Made by a program: the position numbers and the translations under genes. Shown piece after piece: positions 25,733 through 33,780 of a DNA stretch of 35,266 nt; within the stretch, counting starts at the first letter, position 1, and each line of letters begins with the position of its first letter. This DNA comes from Akkermansiaceae bacterium. Its GTDB lineage: Bacteria; Verrucomicrobiota; Verrucomicrobiia; Verrucomicrobiales; Akkermansiaceae. The stretch covers positions 1 to 35,266 of the forward strand of contig JALOTY010000036.1 of NCBI GenBank assembly GCA_025457665.1, given 5' to 3'. The notes under the pieces are model-generated. The model saw nothing but the letters and a program-made list of their open reading frames with translations. It was not told the DNA's origin and did not search any database.

Positions 25733-26918
25733 ACGGGCAGCAGGTGGTCTTTTCTAACAGACTCTGGGCCACCTCCGGCGGAATCATGGAAGGCTCGGGG
25801 TATTCGAAGGTCCGACCCTCGTAGTTGCGCAGCAAGGTCTTGCGGTCGCGGTGTTCGAGGACGTATTCGGGATTCAGCGGAATCTTGCCTCCGCCACCCG
25901 GGCCATCGACCACGAACTGCGGCACGGCGTATCCGGTCGTGTGGCCGCGGAGTCGATCCATGATTTCCAGGCCTTCCGAGACATGCGTCCGCAGGTGGGA
26001 GGAGCCGTGAATCAGATCGCATTGGTAGAGATAATACGGCTTCACCCGGCAGCGCAGCAGTTTGTGCAGCAGCGCGCGTTGAACCTCCACGGAATCGTTC
26101 ACGCCGCGCAGCAGCACGCTCTGGTTTCCCAGCGGGATGCCGGCATCGGCCAGGCGGCCCAGCGCATCGCGCACCTCGGTGGTGAGTTCCTTGGGGTGGT
26201 TCGTGTGGATGGAAATGAACAGCGGATGGAATTTCCGCAGCATTTCACAAAGCGCCGGGGTGATTCTTTGGGGCAGGAAAATGGGGATGCGCGAGCCGAT
26301 CCGGACGAACTCGATATGGGGGATGGACCTCAGGCGGGTGAGGATCTTTTCCAGCCGGGAATCGGAAAACAGCAGGGGGTCACCCCCGGAAAGCAACACG
26401 TCGCGGACTTGCGGAGTGTTTTCGAGATAGCGGAAGGCGGCCTCCCACTGGGTTTCCAGATGCTGCTCGCCCACGCCCGAAACCACCCGCGATCGGGTGC
26501 AGTAGCGGCAATAGGAGGCACAGCGATCAGTCACCAGGAAAAGCACGCGGTCGGGATAGCGGTGCACCAACCCCGGTACCGGCATGTGGGAGTCCTCGCC
26601 GCAGGGGTCCGCCATTTCCTCCGGGGCCGCCCAGCCTTCCTCCAGACGAGGGATCACTTGCCGGCGGATCGGGCAATCCGGGTCCTCAGGGTCGATCAGG
26701 TTGAAGAAATGGGGGGTGATCGACATCGCCAGCTTCGATCCCGCCAGCAGCACGCCCGCCCGCTCGATGTCGGTGAGTCGCAGGTGGGACTCCAGTTCGC
26801 CCAAGGTGTTGATGCGGTTCTTGAGCTGCCATGGGTAATCGTCCCAACGGTCCATGGACTCCGCGGGCCAGTATCCGGGGGCGTGGGAAACGAATTCGGC
26901 GAATGTCGGGTCGGACAT
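25731..26918 (-). CDS. kamA: lysine 2,3-aminomutase (radical SAM, KamA type)
   Basis: A 395-residue radical SAM/PLP enzyme that converts L-lysine to beta-lysine. The cluster motif is Cys133-x3-Cys137-x2-Cys140 (CASYCRYC). The PLP lysine is Lys345 in VVDGPGGGGKIPL, with the substrate-binding aspartates in QCDL and VVDGPG. The C-terminal LLRNYEG also matches clostridial KamA rather than the shorter EpmB. ATG 26918 is preferred over the frame start 13 codons upstream, as it matches the family N-terminus. No beta-lysine acetyltransferase (ablB) or EF-P modification gene adjoins it. The product could be an osmolyte precursor, a fermentation intermediate or an EF-P modification donor. Confidence 0.92.
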   Translation of the reverse strand: MSDPTFAEFVSHAPGYWPAESMDRWDDYPWQLKNRINTLGELESHLRLTDIERAGVLLAGSKLAMSITPHFFNLIDPEDPDCPIRRQVIPRLEEGWAAPEEMADPCGEDSHMPVPGLVHRYPDRVLFLVTDRCASYCRYCTRSRVVSGVGEQHLETQWEAAFRYLENTPQVRDVLLSGGDPLLFSDSRLEKILTRLRSIPHIEFVRIGSRIPIFLPQRITPALCEMLRKFHPLFISIHTNHPKELTTEVRDALGRLADAGIPLGNQSVLLRGVNDSVEVQRALLHKLLRCRVKPYYLYQCDLIHGSSHLRTHVSEGLEIMDRLRGHTTGYAVPQFVVDGPGGGGKIPLNPEYVLEHRDRKTLLRNYEGRTFEYPEPSMIPPEVAQSLLEKTTCCP

Positions 26919-27068
26919 GAATGGGTGAGAGGTTAGGGGCGGATGGCGAGCTGTCAAACAGGGGGGCCAATGTCGGGAAAATCCTCATCCGCGGCCAGAC
27001 CCGACCCCGGAAATGGGCGCAAAACCCCGCTTTACAAGCCCGGATGCCTCTGACAGGTTCCCGCCCCC

Positions 27069-27788
27069 ATGATTCTCGCATTCAATGTGCTCAACACCTC
27101 GATCAACCTCCTGCTGGTGGTCTTCGTTCTCGTTTGCGTGCTCCTCAGCATCGTGGTGCTCATGCAAAGGCCCAAACAGGAAGGCCTCGGAGCGGCTTTC
27201 GGATCGGGCATGACCGATCAAATGTTCGGCGCCCGCACCACCAGCGTGCTCCAGAAAGGTACGGTTTACCTCGCTTCTCTCTTCTTCCTGCTCTCCATCA
27301 CCCTCGCCATTCTCTCCGCGAAGCAGTCCGCCGCCGGAAACACCATGGTCAAACCGACCACCGAAGAGACCGCCGCCACCACCGAGGAAACTCCCGCTCC
27401 TGCCGAGGAAACTCCCGCTCCCGCCGAGGAAACACCCGCTCCCGCCGAGGAAACTCCTGCTCCCGCCGGTGAAACTCCTGCTCCCGCCGGTGAAACTCCC
27501 GCTCCCGCCGGTGAAACTCCCGCTCCCGCCGGTGAAACTCCTGCTCCTGCCGAGGAAACTCCCGCTCCCGCCGAGGAAACTCCCGCTCCCGCCGGTGAAA
27601 CTCCCGTTCCCGCCGGTGAAACTCCTGCTCCCGCCGGTGAAACTCCCGCTCCTGCGGAGGAAACCCCTGCTCCTGCGGAGGAAACCCCCGCTCCTGCCGA
27701 GGAAACCCCTGCTCCTGCCGAGGAAACCCCTGCTGAAGGTGCCTCCGAAGCTCCTGCCGAGCCCTCCGAAGCGCCAGCCGGTCAGTAA
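27069..27788 (+). CDS. secG: SecG translocase subunit with long repeat tail
   Basis: The N-terminal part (residues about 1-90) is a standard SecG, with two membrane helices (about 7-29 and 56-76) joined by the conserved loop QRPKQEGLGAAFGSG and DQMFGARTTSVLQKGT. SecG assists SecYE in protein export. From about residue 95 a tail of some 145 residues follows, mostly 16 copies of a heptapeptide ETPAPA(E/G). Bacterial SecG is usually near 75-120 residues, so the tail doubles the protein. If topology follows E. coli SecG (both ends outside), the acidic proline-rich tail is in the periplasm. ATG 27069 is the only sensible start. The gene stands alone between kamA and the GH26-like gene. Confidence 0.9.
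   Translation: MILAFNVLNTSINLLLVVFVLVCVLLSIVVLMQRPKQEGLGAAFGSGMTDQMFGARTTSVLQKGTVYLASLFFLLSITLAILSAKQSAAGNTMVKPTTEETAATTEETPAPAEETPAPAEETPAPAEETPAPAGETPAPAGETPAPAGETPAPAGETPAPAEETPAPAEETPAPAGETPVPAGETPAPAGETPAPAEETPAPAEETPAPAEETPAPAEETPAEGASEAPAEPSEAPAGQ
27387..27722 (+). repeat. 21-bp in-frame repeat, 16 copies (ETPAPAE/G)
   Basis: Sixteen contiguous 21-base units encode ETPAPAE or ETPAPAG (one unit reads ETPVPAG), followed by a decayed seventeenth. E/G variants occur in blocks, which suggests segmental duplication. The unit is a multiple of three, so changes in copy number leave the SecG frame intact. Confidence 0.97.
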
Positions 27789-27987
27789 TTGGAGGCCTCG
27801 GTCCGCATCGCGGATCATCGAATTTCACCCGGGTTTGGATCCCGTTGCACGGCTGTGATGTGGTGCCGATTTCCTCCCGGGTTTTTCGTGCCTCGGATCC
27901 CAGGGAAACGCGCCCGGAACAGCGGAAGGGTCGAAATCAGCGAAACTTCAGAGAGTCGGATCGAGACGGCCCCACTCCACTCAGGGC

Positions 27988-28012
27988 GGCATGGCTCGAT
28001 CCAAACCATGCC
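27988..28012. terminator. candidate hairpin in convergent secG / GH26 gap
   Basis: GGCATGG (27988-27994) pairs with CCATGCC (28006-28012) across an 11-base loop, in the 286-base convergent gap between secG and the GH26-like gene. There is no following T-run on either strand, so a rho-independent terminator is only possible, not established. The rest of the gap shows no gene. Confidence 0.3.
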
Positions 28013-28074
28013 CCGAGTCTCGCGAAGTCTCGATGCTTCAATAAGAACCCCTTTCAAGGCCTCGATCCCACTGC

Positions 28075-30867
28075 TCACTCCCACTCGGCCAGCAGTCGAT
28101 AGAATCGGCGCGGGCCATCGATGCTGATCGGTGCAGCAAGGCGTTGTCCGTTTCCGATGATCCATTCTCCCACCGGCTGCCAGGTCCCGCTGCTCATGGA
28201 TGGGCTCGCTTGCCAACGGTAGCGGCGTCCCGGCAGGGTGGGGGCGCTCAGGCTTCCACCGGGTCCCGGGGCGATGCGCCAAAACTGCGAGCCGCTTTTC
28301 GGATCGGTGCCCGTCAAGCGCTCGTCGGCGTTGCTCACGCCATCGCCATCGGGATCGCGGGTCGCGCCAATGATCAGAGGATCGGAAACCACCCCAAAAT
28401 GCCGCGCCGCCCAGGTTTCATAGCTTTCCCCACCGGCATCGATGCTGGCGAGGGAAACGGTCGTCCATTCATCCACACTGACATCCGTCCCGGCCGCCGC
28501 CCAGGGGCCGAATCGGCCGCTACGCGAGGCTTGGCCGACTTCGATGACGTCGATCACCTTGCTGCCATTGAAGCTCACGCGAAGGTTCAGGTTGCCATCA
28601 GGCAGGGCATCGGCGGCGATGTCGAGGTCGTGAAATGCACCGAGGAAATAATCTCCCGCCGGAGTCCAACTCGCCAAAACCGCCGGATTGGTTCCCACCC
28701 GGCGGAGGCGGATCTGTTGGAGAATGTCTTTGGCATCGGCCCGATCGATCGCCGTGAGTTCCACGCGGTAGGCATCGCCGTTCAATGCAGAGAGAACCGT
28801 CAGACCGCCGGAACCCGGCGTGGTGATGCCGATACGGGCGCGGACGCGGTAATGCCGATCCCCGCTCTGACCGGCCAGCGCTTGCTTTTCGCTGGGGGTA
28901 GGATCGGCGCGATAGTGAAGACGCTTTTCCGTCCACCCACCGGGTGTGAAATTTCCGGCATGGCCGTCCTCGAAGTCCTCTTCGGCCAGCGTTTCGAAAC
29001 AGGCCAGACCCGAAGCCGTGGTGCCGGCCCTATCAGTGATGACGGCAATGTGCGGCTGGCTCGGGACACTCAGGGGTGAGGAATCATTGTGATGCCCCGC
29101 CGTATCGGCACCGAAGAACATTTCGATCCGCAGCGATGCCGAAGGTCCCGGTCGCACGCGCACCGCCATGGAAATGGGGCTGGTCCGCCAGTCCTTGTTT
29201 TCGAGACGGGAAAGGATGGGCTCTCTCTCCGAAAGCCAGATCGTGGTGCCATTTCGGCGCAGCCGCCAACGGCTGGGCAGGCCATCGCTGCCGCAGAGGG
29301 CTTCAAAGCTGTAGCCGCCACTTCCTGTGCCGGGAATGAGGAATCGCAGACCCGACCACGACCCGGAACCGGCGGAGCGGACTTCCGATTTGACGAGGAA
29401 AGTGGACGATCCCCCGCGCACGAGCGGGGCGGCATCCAGCAGGCTGCCAGCAGCGGTGGAGGTAAAGGTCGCACCACTCGGGGCCGACCACCCCGCGCCT
29501 TGCGGCAGGCCGATTTCCCGGACGCTCGTGCCATCGGCGGCGAATTCATAGGCGGAGGCATTCGCGCGTCGACCTTCCGCCACCCATGCCGGGGGAATGC
29601 CGCCATTCGGCGCATCATGAAACGCGGTGAGGTAAGCCGCCGCCGCCCGCGGACTCGGCTGGCGGGCCGGATGGATGCTGTTTCCCTGCGGCGCCGTGTC
29701 CCAGTAGTGGTCCATCAGGGCACTATCGACATAGTTGATCCGGCTCTCCCCATAGAACGGATTCTGCCGCGAGAGATAGAAATCGAAGTAGATCAGCGCA
29801 AAGACATCATTTTCCTCCGCCCATTTCGCCACCTTGGCGATGAACTCCGGGTTGTCATTGCCGCCATCGATGGGATCGCCGGGCTGGTCGAGCGATGGCA
29901 GGGCGCGGTCCACCTGATTGATGCCCCATTCGCTGATCATGAAAGGTTTGTTCCGGTCGCGGGCAAACTGGCGGAAAAGATCGAGCGAGGGGATTTCCGT
30001 GATGAAGGCCCCATCCTTGCCAGTGCTGCGTCGCCAGCCATGGGCCAGCTCGTCCCAGGTGCGGTCGTCCCGCTCGGGCATGCTGACCTGGTCCTGCCAG
30101 CTTTCCGCCAGTCGCTGCCAATTGCCTCGCTGATAGCGCGCATAGTTGCTGCCGTCATAGAAATCGGCGCTGATGAAATCGACGTAAGCATCACCCGGGT
30201 AGGCATGGTCCATCACCTGTTGGGCGCTGGGCATGGTTTCGATCCCGGCAAGCATGCAGAAGGTCCATTTGAAGCGCGCTCCGGGGACCGACATCATCGC
30301 GGCATGGAAACGTCTCCAATACGCGGCGTATGCCTGATGCTTGGCCACATCGGAATTCCCGATCAACCAACCGCCATTGTCCCAGCCCTGCGTCAGCGGG
30401 TCCGGAATGTTCATTTCCCATCCCGGGCGGATCCAGGCATCGGCCAGCCCCCGGGCCACCAGCTTTTCCGCCAGTCTTCGCCAGTAAATGTCATAGTCGC
30501 CATTCGCACCCCGACTCAGCCGATCCGGAATGGAGCTGAAATAAGTCCCATCGCTGTCCTGATTCGGAAACAAGGGGATGCTCAGTTCCATCTGCACGCC
30601 CGAGAAAGGATTCGGAGTCGATCCCGACGGCGGGACGTGGAGATTGAGCGAGTAATCGACCCCGACACCGGGAACATCCCCGGCAAATTGATTCCAGGTC
30701 TGGGCGAAAAGAATGTCACCGATGATGTCCGGACTCCGGCCCGTCCACGTGGCCCAAGCGCCCACGCGGGGAAGATCCGCGGAACTGACATTGATGCCGA
30801 CAAGAGGCGCGGCCGATGCATGGATACACGCAATCAGACCCGAAAGCAGGGCAAGGGGGAGTTTCAA
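28075..30867 (-). CDS. secreted GH26-like glycoside hydrolase with C-terminal modules
   Basis: A 930-residue exported enzyme. A signal peptide (MKLPLALLSGLIACIHASAA) precedes a TIM-barrel-like domain (about 22-400). Likely acid/base Glu151 (WIRPGWEMN) and nucleophile Glu313 (FMISEWG) match the GH26 pattern of beta-mannanases and related endo-enzymes. Downstream are two laminin-G-like or CBM-like beta regions (about 430-800), a single TSP3-type segment (DPDGDGVSNADE) and a C-terminal sandwich ending RRFYRLLAEWE, common in verrucomicrobial secreted proteins. No ATG or GTG lies at the signal peptide. The TTG at 30867 is the best start, as the only upstream ATG would add 108 unlikely residues. 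Mannan-like substrate is inferred from family. Confidence 0.8.
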   Translation of the reverse strand: MKLPLALLSGLIACIHASAAPLVGINVSSADLPRVGAWATWTGRSPDIIGDILFAQTWNQFAGDVPGVGVDYSLNLHVPPSGSTPNPFSGVQMELSIPLFPNQDSDGTYFSSIPDRLSRGANGDYDIYWRRLAEKLVARGLADAWIRPGWEMNIPDPLTQGWDNGGWLIGNSDVAKHQAYAAYWRRFHAAMMSVPGARFKWTFCMLAGIETMPSAQQVMDHAYPGDAYVDFISADFYDGSNYARYQRGNWQRLAESWQDQVSMPERDDRTWDELAHGWRRSTGKDGAFITEIPSLDLFRQFARDRNKPFMISEWGINQVDRALPSLDQPGDPIDGGNDNPEFIAKVAKWAEENDVFALIYFDFYLSRQNPFYGESRINYVDSALMDHYWDTAPQGNSIHPARQPSPRAAAAYLTAFHDAPNGGIPPAWVAEGRRANASAYEFAADGTSVREIGLPQGAGWSAPSGATFTSTAAGSLLDAAPLVRGGSSTFLVKSEVRSAGSGSWSGLRFLIPGTGSGGYSFEALCGSDGLPSRWRLRRNGTTIWLSEREPILSRLENKDWRTSPISMAVRVRPGPSASLRIEMFFGADTAGHHNDSSPLSVPSQPHIAVITDRAGTTASGLACFETLAEEDFEDGHAGNFTPGGWTEKRLHYRADPTPSEKQALAGQSGDRHYRVRARIGITTPGSGGLTVLSALNGDAYRVELTAIDRADAKDILQQIRLRRVGTNPAVLASWTPAGDYFLGAFHDLDIAADALPDGNLNLRVSFNGSKVIDVIEVGQASRSGRFGPWAAAGTDVSVDEWTTVSLASIDAGGESYETWAARHFGVVSDPLIIGATRDPDGDGVSNADERLTGTDPKSGSQFWRIAPGPGGSLSAPTLPGRRYRWQASPSMSSGTWQPVGEWIIGNGQRLAAPISIDGPRRFYRLLAEWE

Positions 30868-31139
30868 GGGGACAGCAAAGAGGGGGTGAAGGGAGACAAT
30901 TACCAAATCCCCGCAACCCTGACCAGCATTCCAACCTCCGCGATCACGTAGGGGGAGCCGGTGGACCGGGCGGTGGGAAAATCCGGGGAACTCGGCGGAT
31001 CCGGGATGAAGTGCGATCCAATGATGTAATATGGGGACTTGATGCCCCAGGGCACCTACTTTTTCAATGGCGGTTTCCCGAGACCCGCGGAATCCAATCC
31101 CCCCGTTAGCTGACCTAAAGGCGGGTAAATCTACGGCAT
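30868..31139. other. intergenic region upstream of GH26-like gene
   Basis: These 272 bases lie between the unknown gene at 31140-31757 and the GH26-like gene, both on the minus strand. The promoter of the latter should be here. A hairpin-capable TGGGG...CCCCA pair occurs near 31031-31048. An imperfect match to sequence near the right window edge is discussed in the findings. No further gene is supported. Confidence 0.4.
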
Positions 31140-31757
31140 TCAAGACTCCAGGCCTCCGACGTGCCTGGATCCATTCATTTCGCGTTCCCATTCTTCATTG
31201 GCTCTCAGGAGCTCGCGATATGCCTCCTCGTCGTGAATCACCCAATCCCCGCTGCTTAACTCGCACATCCAACTCAAAAAGGGGTAAAAACGATCCCCCC
31301 ACTCCTCGCTACCATAAAGAGCGAAGAATCCCGGATCATGGGTATAAGTCACGATCTGAACCCTTGTAAGCGGTGGTCCGGGGAAGTTCTTTGCATCCTC
31401 TTCCATCAGGGGAACTGAGACAGGATCCTCAATTTCAGCGACGAGCCGAGGCCGGCGCATCGAATGTTCCTTGAGTAACTCAAAGAAACGGTCAAAAGCC
31501 TCTTCATCCGATTTGCTGGTTGCGACAATCATCTTGCACCAACCGGAGGTCGACTCCTGGAAGCGGGCTCGATAAGCCACCCATTCGTTGAAATCGGAAG
31601 GAATCTCAAGCCCGAGGCGGTCATCCTTGATCTGGTGGACATCGCATGCCAGCCGATAACCGCAGAGGAAGTGATGAAATGCCGTCAGCGACTTGCTGCC
31701 AAAATACATGCCCGGACGCTGACGAATGGCTTCGATCAATGGTGCTGATTGACTCAT
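31140..31757 (-). CDS. unknown protein with N-terminal RPGMYFG motif
   Basis: A 205-residue soluble protein. Near its N-terminus it carries IRQRPGMYFGSKSL followed by a FLCGYRLA helix. This short motif occurs in a group of bacterial hypothetical proteins and superficially resembles the RPGMYIG of GyrB. The rest has no recognised domain and lacks GyrB ATP-binding motifs. ATG 31757 is chosen because the longer frame overlaps the neighbouring gene in another frame. Two further ATGs lie 7-8 codons upstream. It ends a run of minus-strand small genes. An immunity-type role is conceivable from size and setting, but there is no toxin here. Confidence 0.6.
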   Translation of the reverse strand: MSQSAPLIEAIRQRPGMYFGSKSLTAFHHFLCGYRLACDVHQIKDDRLGLEIPSDFNEWVAYRARFQESTSGWCKMIVATSKSDEEAFDRFFELLKEHSMRRPRLVAEIEDPVSVPLMEEDAKNFPGPPLTRVQIVTYTHDPGFFALYGSEEWGDRFYPFLSWMCELSSGDWVIHDEEAYRELLRANEEWEREMNGSRHVGGLES

Positions 31758-31857
31758 AGCAGTTTTTGGAGATTCCATCATGCACTGGGGGGATTCGATT
31801 AAGAACGATATTGCAGAGACAGCTTCTCCGATCATGCCTTTTGATTCGATGGAAGCG

Positions 31858-32274
31858 TCAGAGGTTCCGTCCGAAGAGGCGAGGGGGTTCCATTGAAGGC
31901 TCCGCTGTCGGAGGAAGTCGCAAGAGGTAAACCCCATACGCCAGAGGAATCGCGCCGAACAGCAGTAGGAAAGGCAGGGTGTCGTGGATCGTGACCGACC
32001 ACACGATCCCCCCAAACATGGCAAGGCCCAACGTGAACCAGCAAATACCCATCGTCCGAATCCGGCGGCGTCGATCGCGGATGATCTGACGCCCCCTGCT
32101 CTGGATCTCCGGCCAGCACGCTGCGATATCCGCCGAGGACAGGCCGCGCTTCTTCAACTGATCAGCAATGCTTGCCACAGGGCGCCCGCTGGCAAGCATC
32201 CGCGCGCCGTGAGCCATGGTGGCAGCGTGCTTTTGAGAATCTGTAGGTGCTTCAATCACAATACTTCGGTGCAA
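31858..32274 (-). CDS. small membrane protein, unknown
   Basis: A 138-residue protein with a soluble N-terminal helical part (MLASGRPVASIADQLKKRG, then LSSADIAACWPEIQSRGRQI) and two C-terminal membrane helices (about residues 75-92 and 98-116). The N-terminal pattern resembles a recurring motif of small bacterial membrane proteins with a helix-turn-helix-like hairpin. No name can be given. Start is a TTG at 32274 supported by GAGG six bases upstream. ATG 32217 is an alternative. It starts 8 bases after the preceding gene stops, so it is likely co-transcribed. Confidence 0.6.
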   Translation of the reverse strand: MHRSIVIEAPTDSQKHAATMAHGARMLASGRPVASIADQLKKRGLSSADIAACWPEIQSRGRQIIRDRRRRIRTMGICWFTLGLAMFGGIVWSVTIHDTLPFLLLFGAIPLAYGVYLLRLPPTAEPSMEPPRLFGRNL

Positions 32275-32282
32275 TCAGAACC

Positions 32283-32876
32283 TCAAAAATGAGACAGCCT
32301 ACGGAGTCTTCCCGAGCGCTTCTGTTGTCCTTGGCGAACAGGAAAACCACAAAGTCTTATTTCGAGGTTCTGAGATGGTATCAGCTCGTCAAAGCTGTGG
32401 CACGTTAATGCACCGGGGTCTGAGGCCTCTATGGCCTTGATGAAATGGATGCGAGTTCTCACATCAACAGGGTTGCTGCCGGCAGTTGTCCGTGGGGCAT
32501 GCTCGTCGGAGACCGCGCCCCGACGTGGCCTTGCTTGGTCCCATTTCAAGGGGTTGAGGCCAAATGCATATGCGCCGACGAAAAATGCAATCATGAAACC
32601 TAAAGTTGAGCAAAATTCTTCGACATCGATCGTTTTCGAAGCTCTCGCATTTCTCGTGAAGCCACTAAGCGAGCGAATCGCCAGGATGGTGCTCAAGCAA
32701 AATCCAAGCGAAATGGAAAGAGTTCCTCGCCAATTCCACGCGGGCATCCAGATCACAGCCGAAGGAGCAACGATCAGCCCCAACAAGGCTGGGACAATCA
32801 TCAGATATCCAAGCAATCTCAAAGGCATTTTGCTGCCTCTGATTCCTCTCCAAATGGATCCTCCTACGAATTTCAT
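32283..32876 (-). CDS. multi-pass membrane protein, unknown
   Basis: A 197-residue protein with about three hydrophobic helices in its first 110 residues (LLGYLMIVPALLGLIVAPSA, then LSISLGFCLSTILAIRSL and LGFMIAFFVGAYAFGL) and a polar, basic C-terminal tail. ATG 32876 overlaps the upstream stop in an ATGA, which decides the start (the frame itself extends 12 codons further). It is the middle of a tightly packed set of small genes. No family recognised. Base composition is more AT-rich than in the rest of the window. Confidence 0.6.
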   Translation of the reverse strand: MKFVGGSIWRGIRGSKMPLRLLGYLMIVPALLGLIVAPSAVIWMPAWNWRGTLSISLGFCLSTILAIRSLSGFTRNARASKTIDVEEFCSTLGFMIAFFVGAYAFGLNPLKWDQARPRRGAVSDEHAPRTTAGSNPVDVRTRIHFIKAIEASDPGALTCHSFDELIPSQNLEIRLCGFPVRQGQQKRSGRLRRLSHF

Positions 32877-33265
32877 GACTCCCATCGAATGCCGATAAAC
32901 CTCGAAAGCCAAATGTAGCCCGAAACTGTGAGGACGATCAGAATAAACCCGAGAACCAGCATGCCCAACTTTCTTTGATTGTTTTTTGCCACTCTATACT
33001 CGTGGTGTATCCCGTAAATCATTCCTGCTAGACCAATAGACAAGGCAAGTGCAACACCCATTCGAGGATCATCGTAGACTATTTGCCGTAAAATAGAGGG
33101 TTGATGAACCGTATTCATATATTGCGGAACGTATAGTGTCGGATTCCGAGGGGCGGATCCGGGATTAGCCTGCCAAACTTGTGGCAGGGCGGAGATCCGG
33201 TCTCCCGAGCAGGCCGAACGAGAGACATTATCCACCCCTGCTGCCTCCATTTCGTCAGCCATCAT
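32873..33265 (-). CDS. small two-helix membrane protein, unknown
   Basis: A 130-residue protein with a polar N-terminal half and two membrane helices (MGVALALSIGLAGMIYGI and LGMLVLGFILIVLTVSGYIW) separated by a basic loop (HHEYRVAKNNQRK). The start is uncertain. The paired ATGs at 33265/33262 overlap the end of the YbjQ-like gene by about 10 bases, and ATG 33118 (MNTVHQPS) would give a shorter protein with only the membrane part. The stop overlaps the next start by 4 bases. Function unknown. Confidence 0.5.
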   Translation of the reverse strand: MMADEMEAAGVDNVSRSACSGDRISALPQVWQANPGSAPRNPTLYVPQYMNTVHQPSILRQIVYDDPRMGVALALSIGLAGMIYGIHHEYRVAKNNQRKLGMLVLGFILIVLTVSGYIWLSRFIGIRWES

Positions 33266-33617
33266 TGATCTCCGTGGTTTCAATCTTCACGGCGGTTCCA
33301 TAACACATGACCGAGTAAAGCCCCGCTGACGGCGCGACAACCTGAAAGCGAACAGCCATGATTGCGTCCGCGCCAAGTTCCGAAGCCTTCAGAATCATGA
33401 CCTTCTCTGCCTCCTCTTGGGTGGCTTCGTGCAACTCGGTCAGGCTCGAAATCTCACCACCGCCTCCGCTGAAGCTGAGAGCCCCCTTGACTCCTGAGGC
33501 TTTGACCGAATTTCCTCTCACAAGACCAAGATTCCTAACAATCTTTGACCCTTCAATTCGATCGGCTGTCGTGAGAAGGATTCCTGATGCTGGATGAGGT
33601 AAAGGAGGTGGTGTCAT
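33255..33617 (-). CDS. YbjQ/UPF0145 family protein
   Basis: A 120-residue soluble protein of the YbjQ (UPF0145, putative heavy-metal-binding) family. Landmarks are ILLTTADRIEGSKIVRNLGLVRGN at the start, LTELHEATQEEAEKVMILKASELGADAIMAVRF in the middle, and the closing CYGTAVKIE. These glycine, alanine and GTAV positions define the family, which forms pentamers. A metal-binding role is only a database label. ATG 33617 fits the family length. It overlaps the following small membrane-protein gene and may be translationally coupled to it. Confidence 0.85.
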   Translation of the reverse strand: MTPPPLPHPASGILLTTADRIEGSKIVRNLGLVRGNSVKASGVKGALSFSGGGGEISSLTELHEATQEEAEKVMILKASELGADAIMAVRFQVVAPSAGLYSVMCYGTAVKIETTEINDG

Positions 33618-33780
33618 TTCGGATCAAGTTTGGTTTCTTTACAGAACAACGGGTAGTCCCCGATGGGGATGCTTGAAATGGTGGTATTCATGGCAGTAAC
33701 AATCTAACACAAGGTTGCCCTGCCGCAAGTCACTGCCTTCTCATCTAATCTTGTTTGCCCTTGGTGGTGGCTGATTCGGG

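Noticed and set aside
27789..28074. tRNA gene downstream of secG
   Set aside because: tRNA genes often follow secG, but no acceptor/T-arm pattern (GGTTCGAxTCC with matching stem) is present in this gap. None was found elsewhere either.
29089..30951. Plus-strand frame of 620 residues opposite the GH26-like gene
   Set aside because: The minus strand shows a signal peptide, catalytic glutamates and a C-terminal sandwich. The plus frame is low-information Arg/Gly/Pro text.
31140..31757. RPGMYFG motif as evidence for a GyrB/ParE-type ATPase
   Set aside because: Only the short motif matches. The ATP-binding N-D-x-x-D and G-x-x-G-x-G motifs of the GHKL fold are absent and the protein is far too short.
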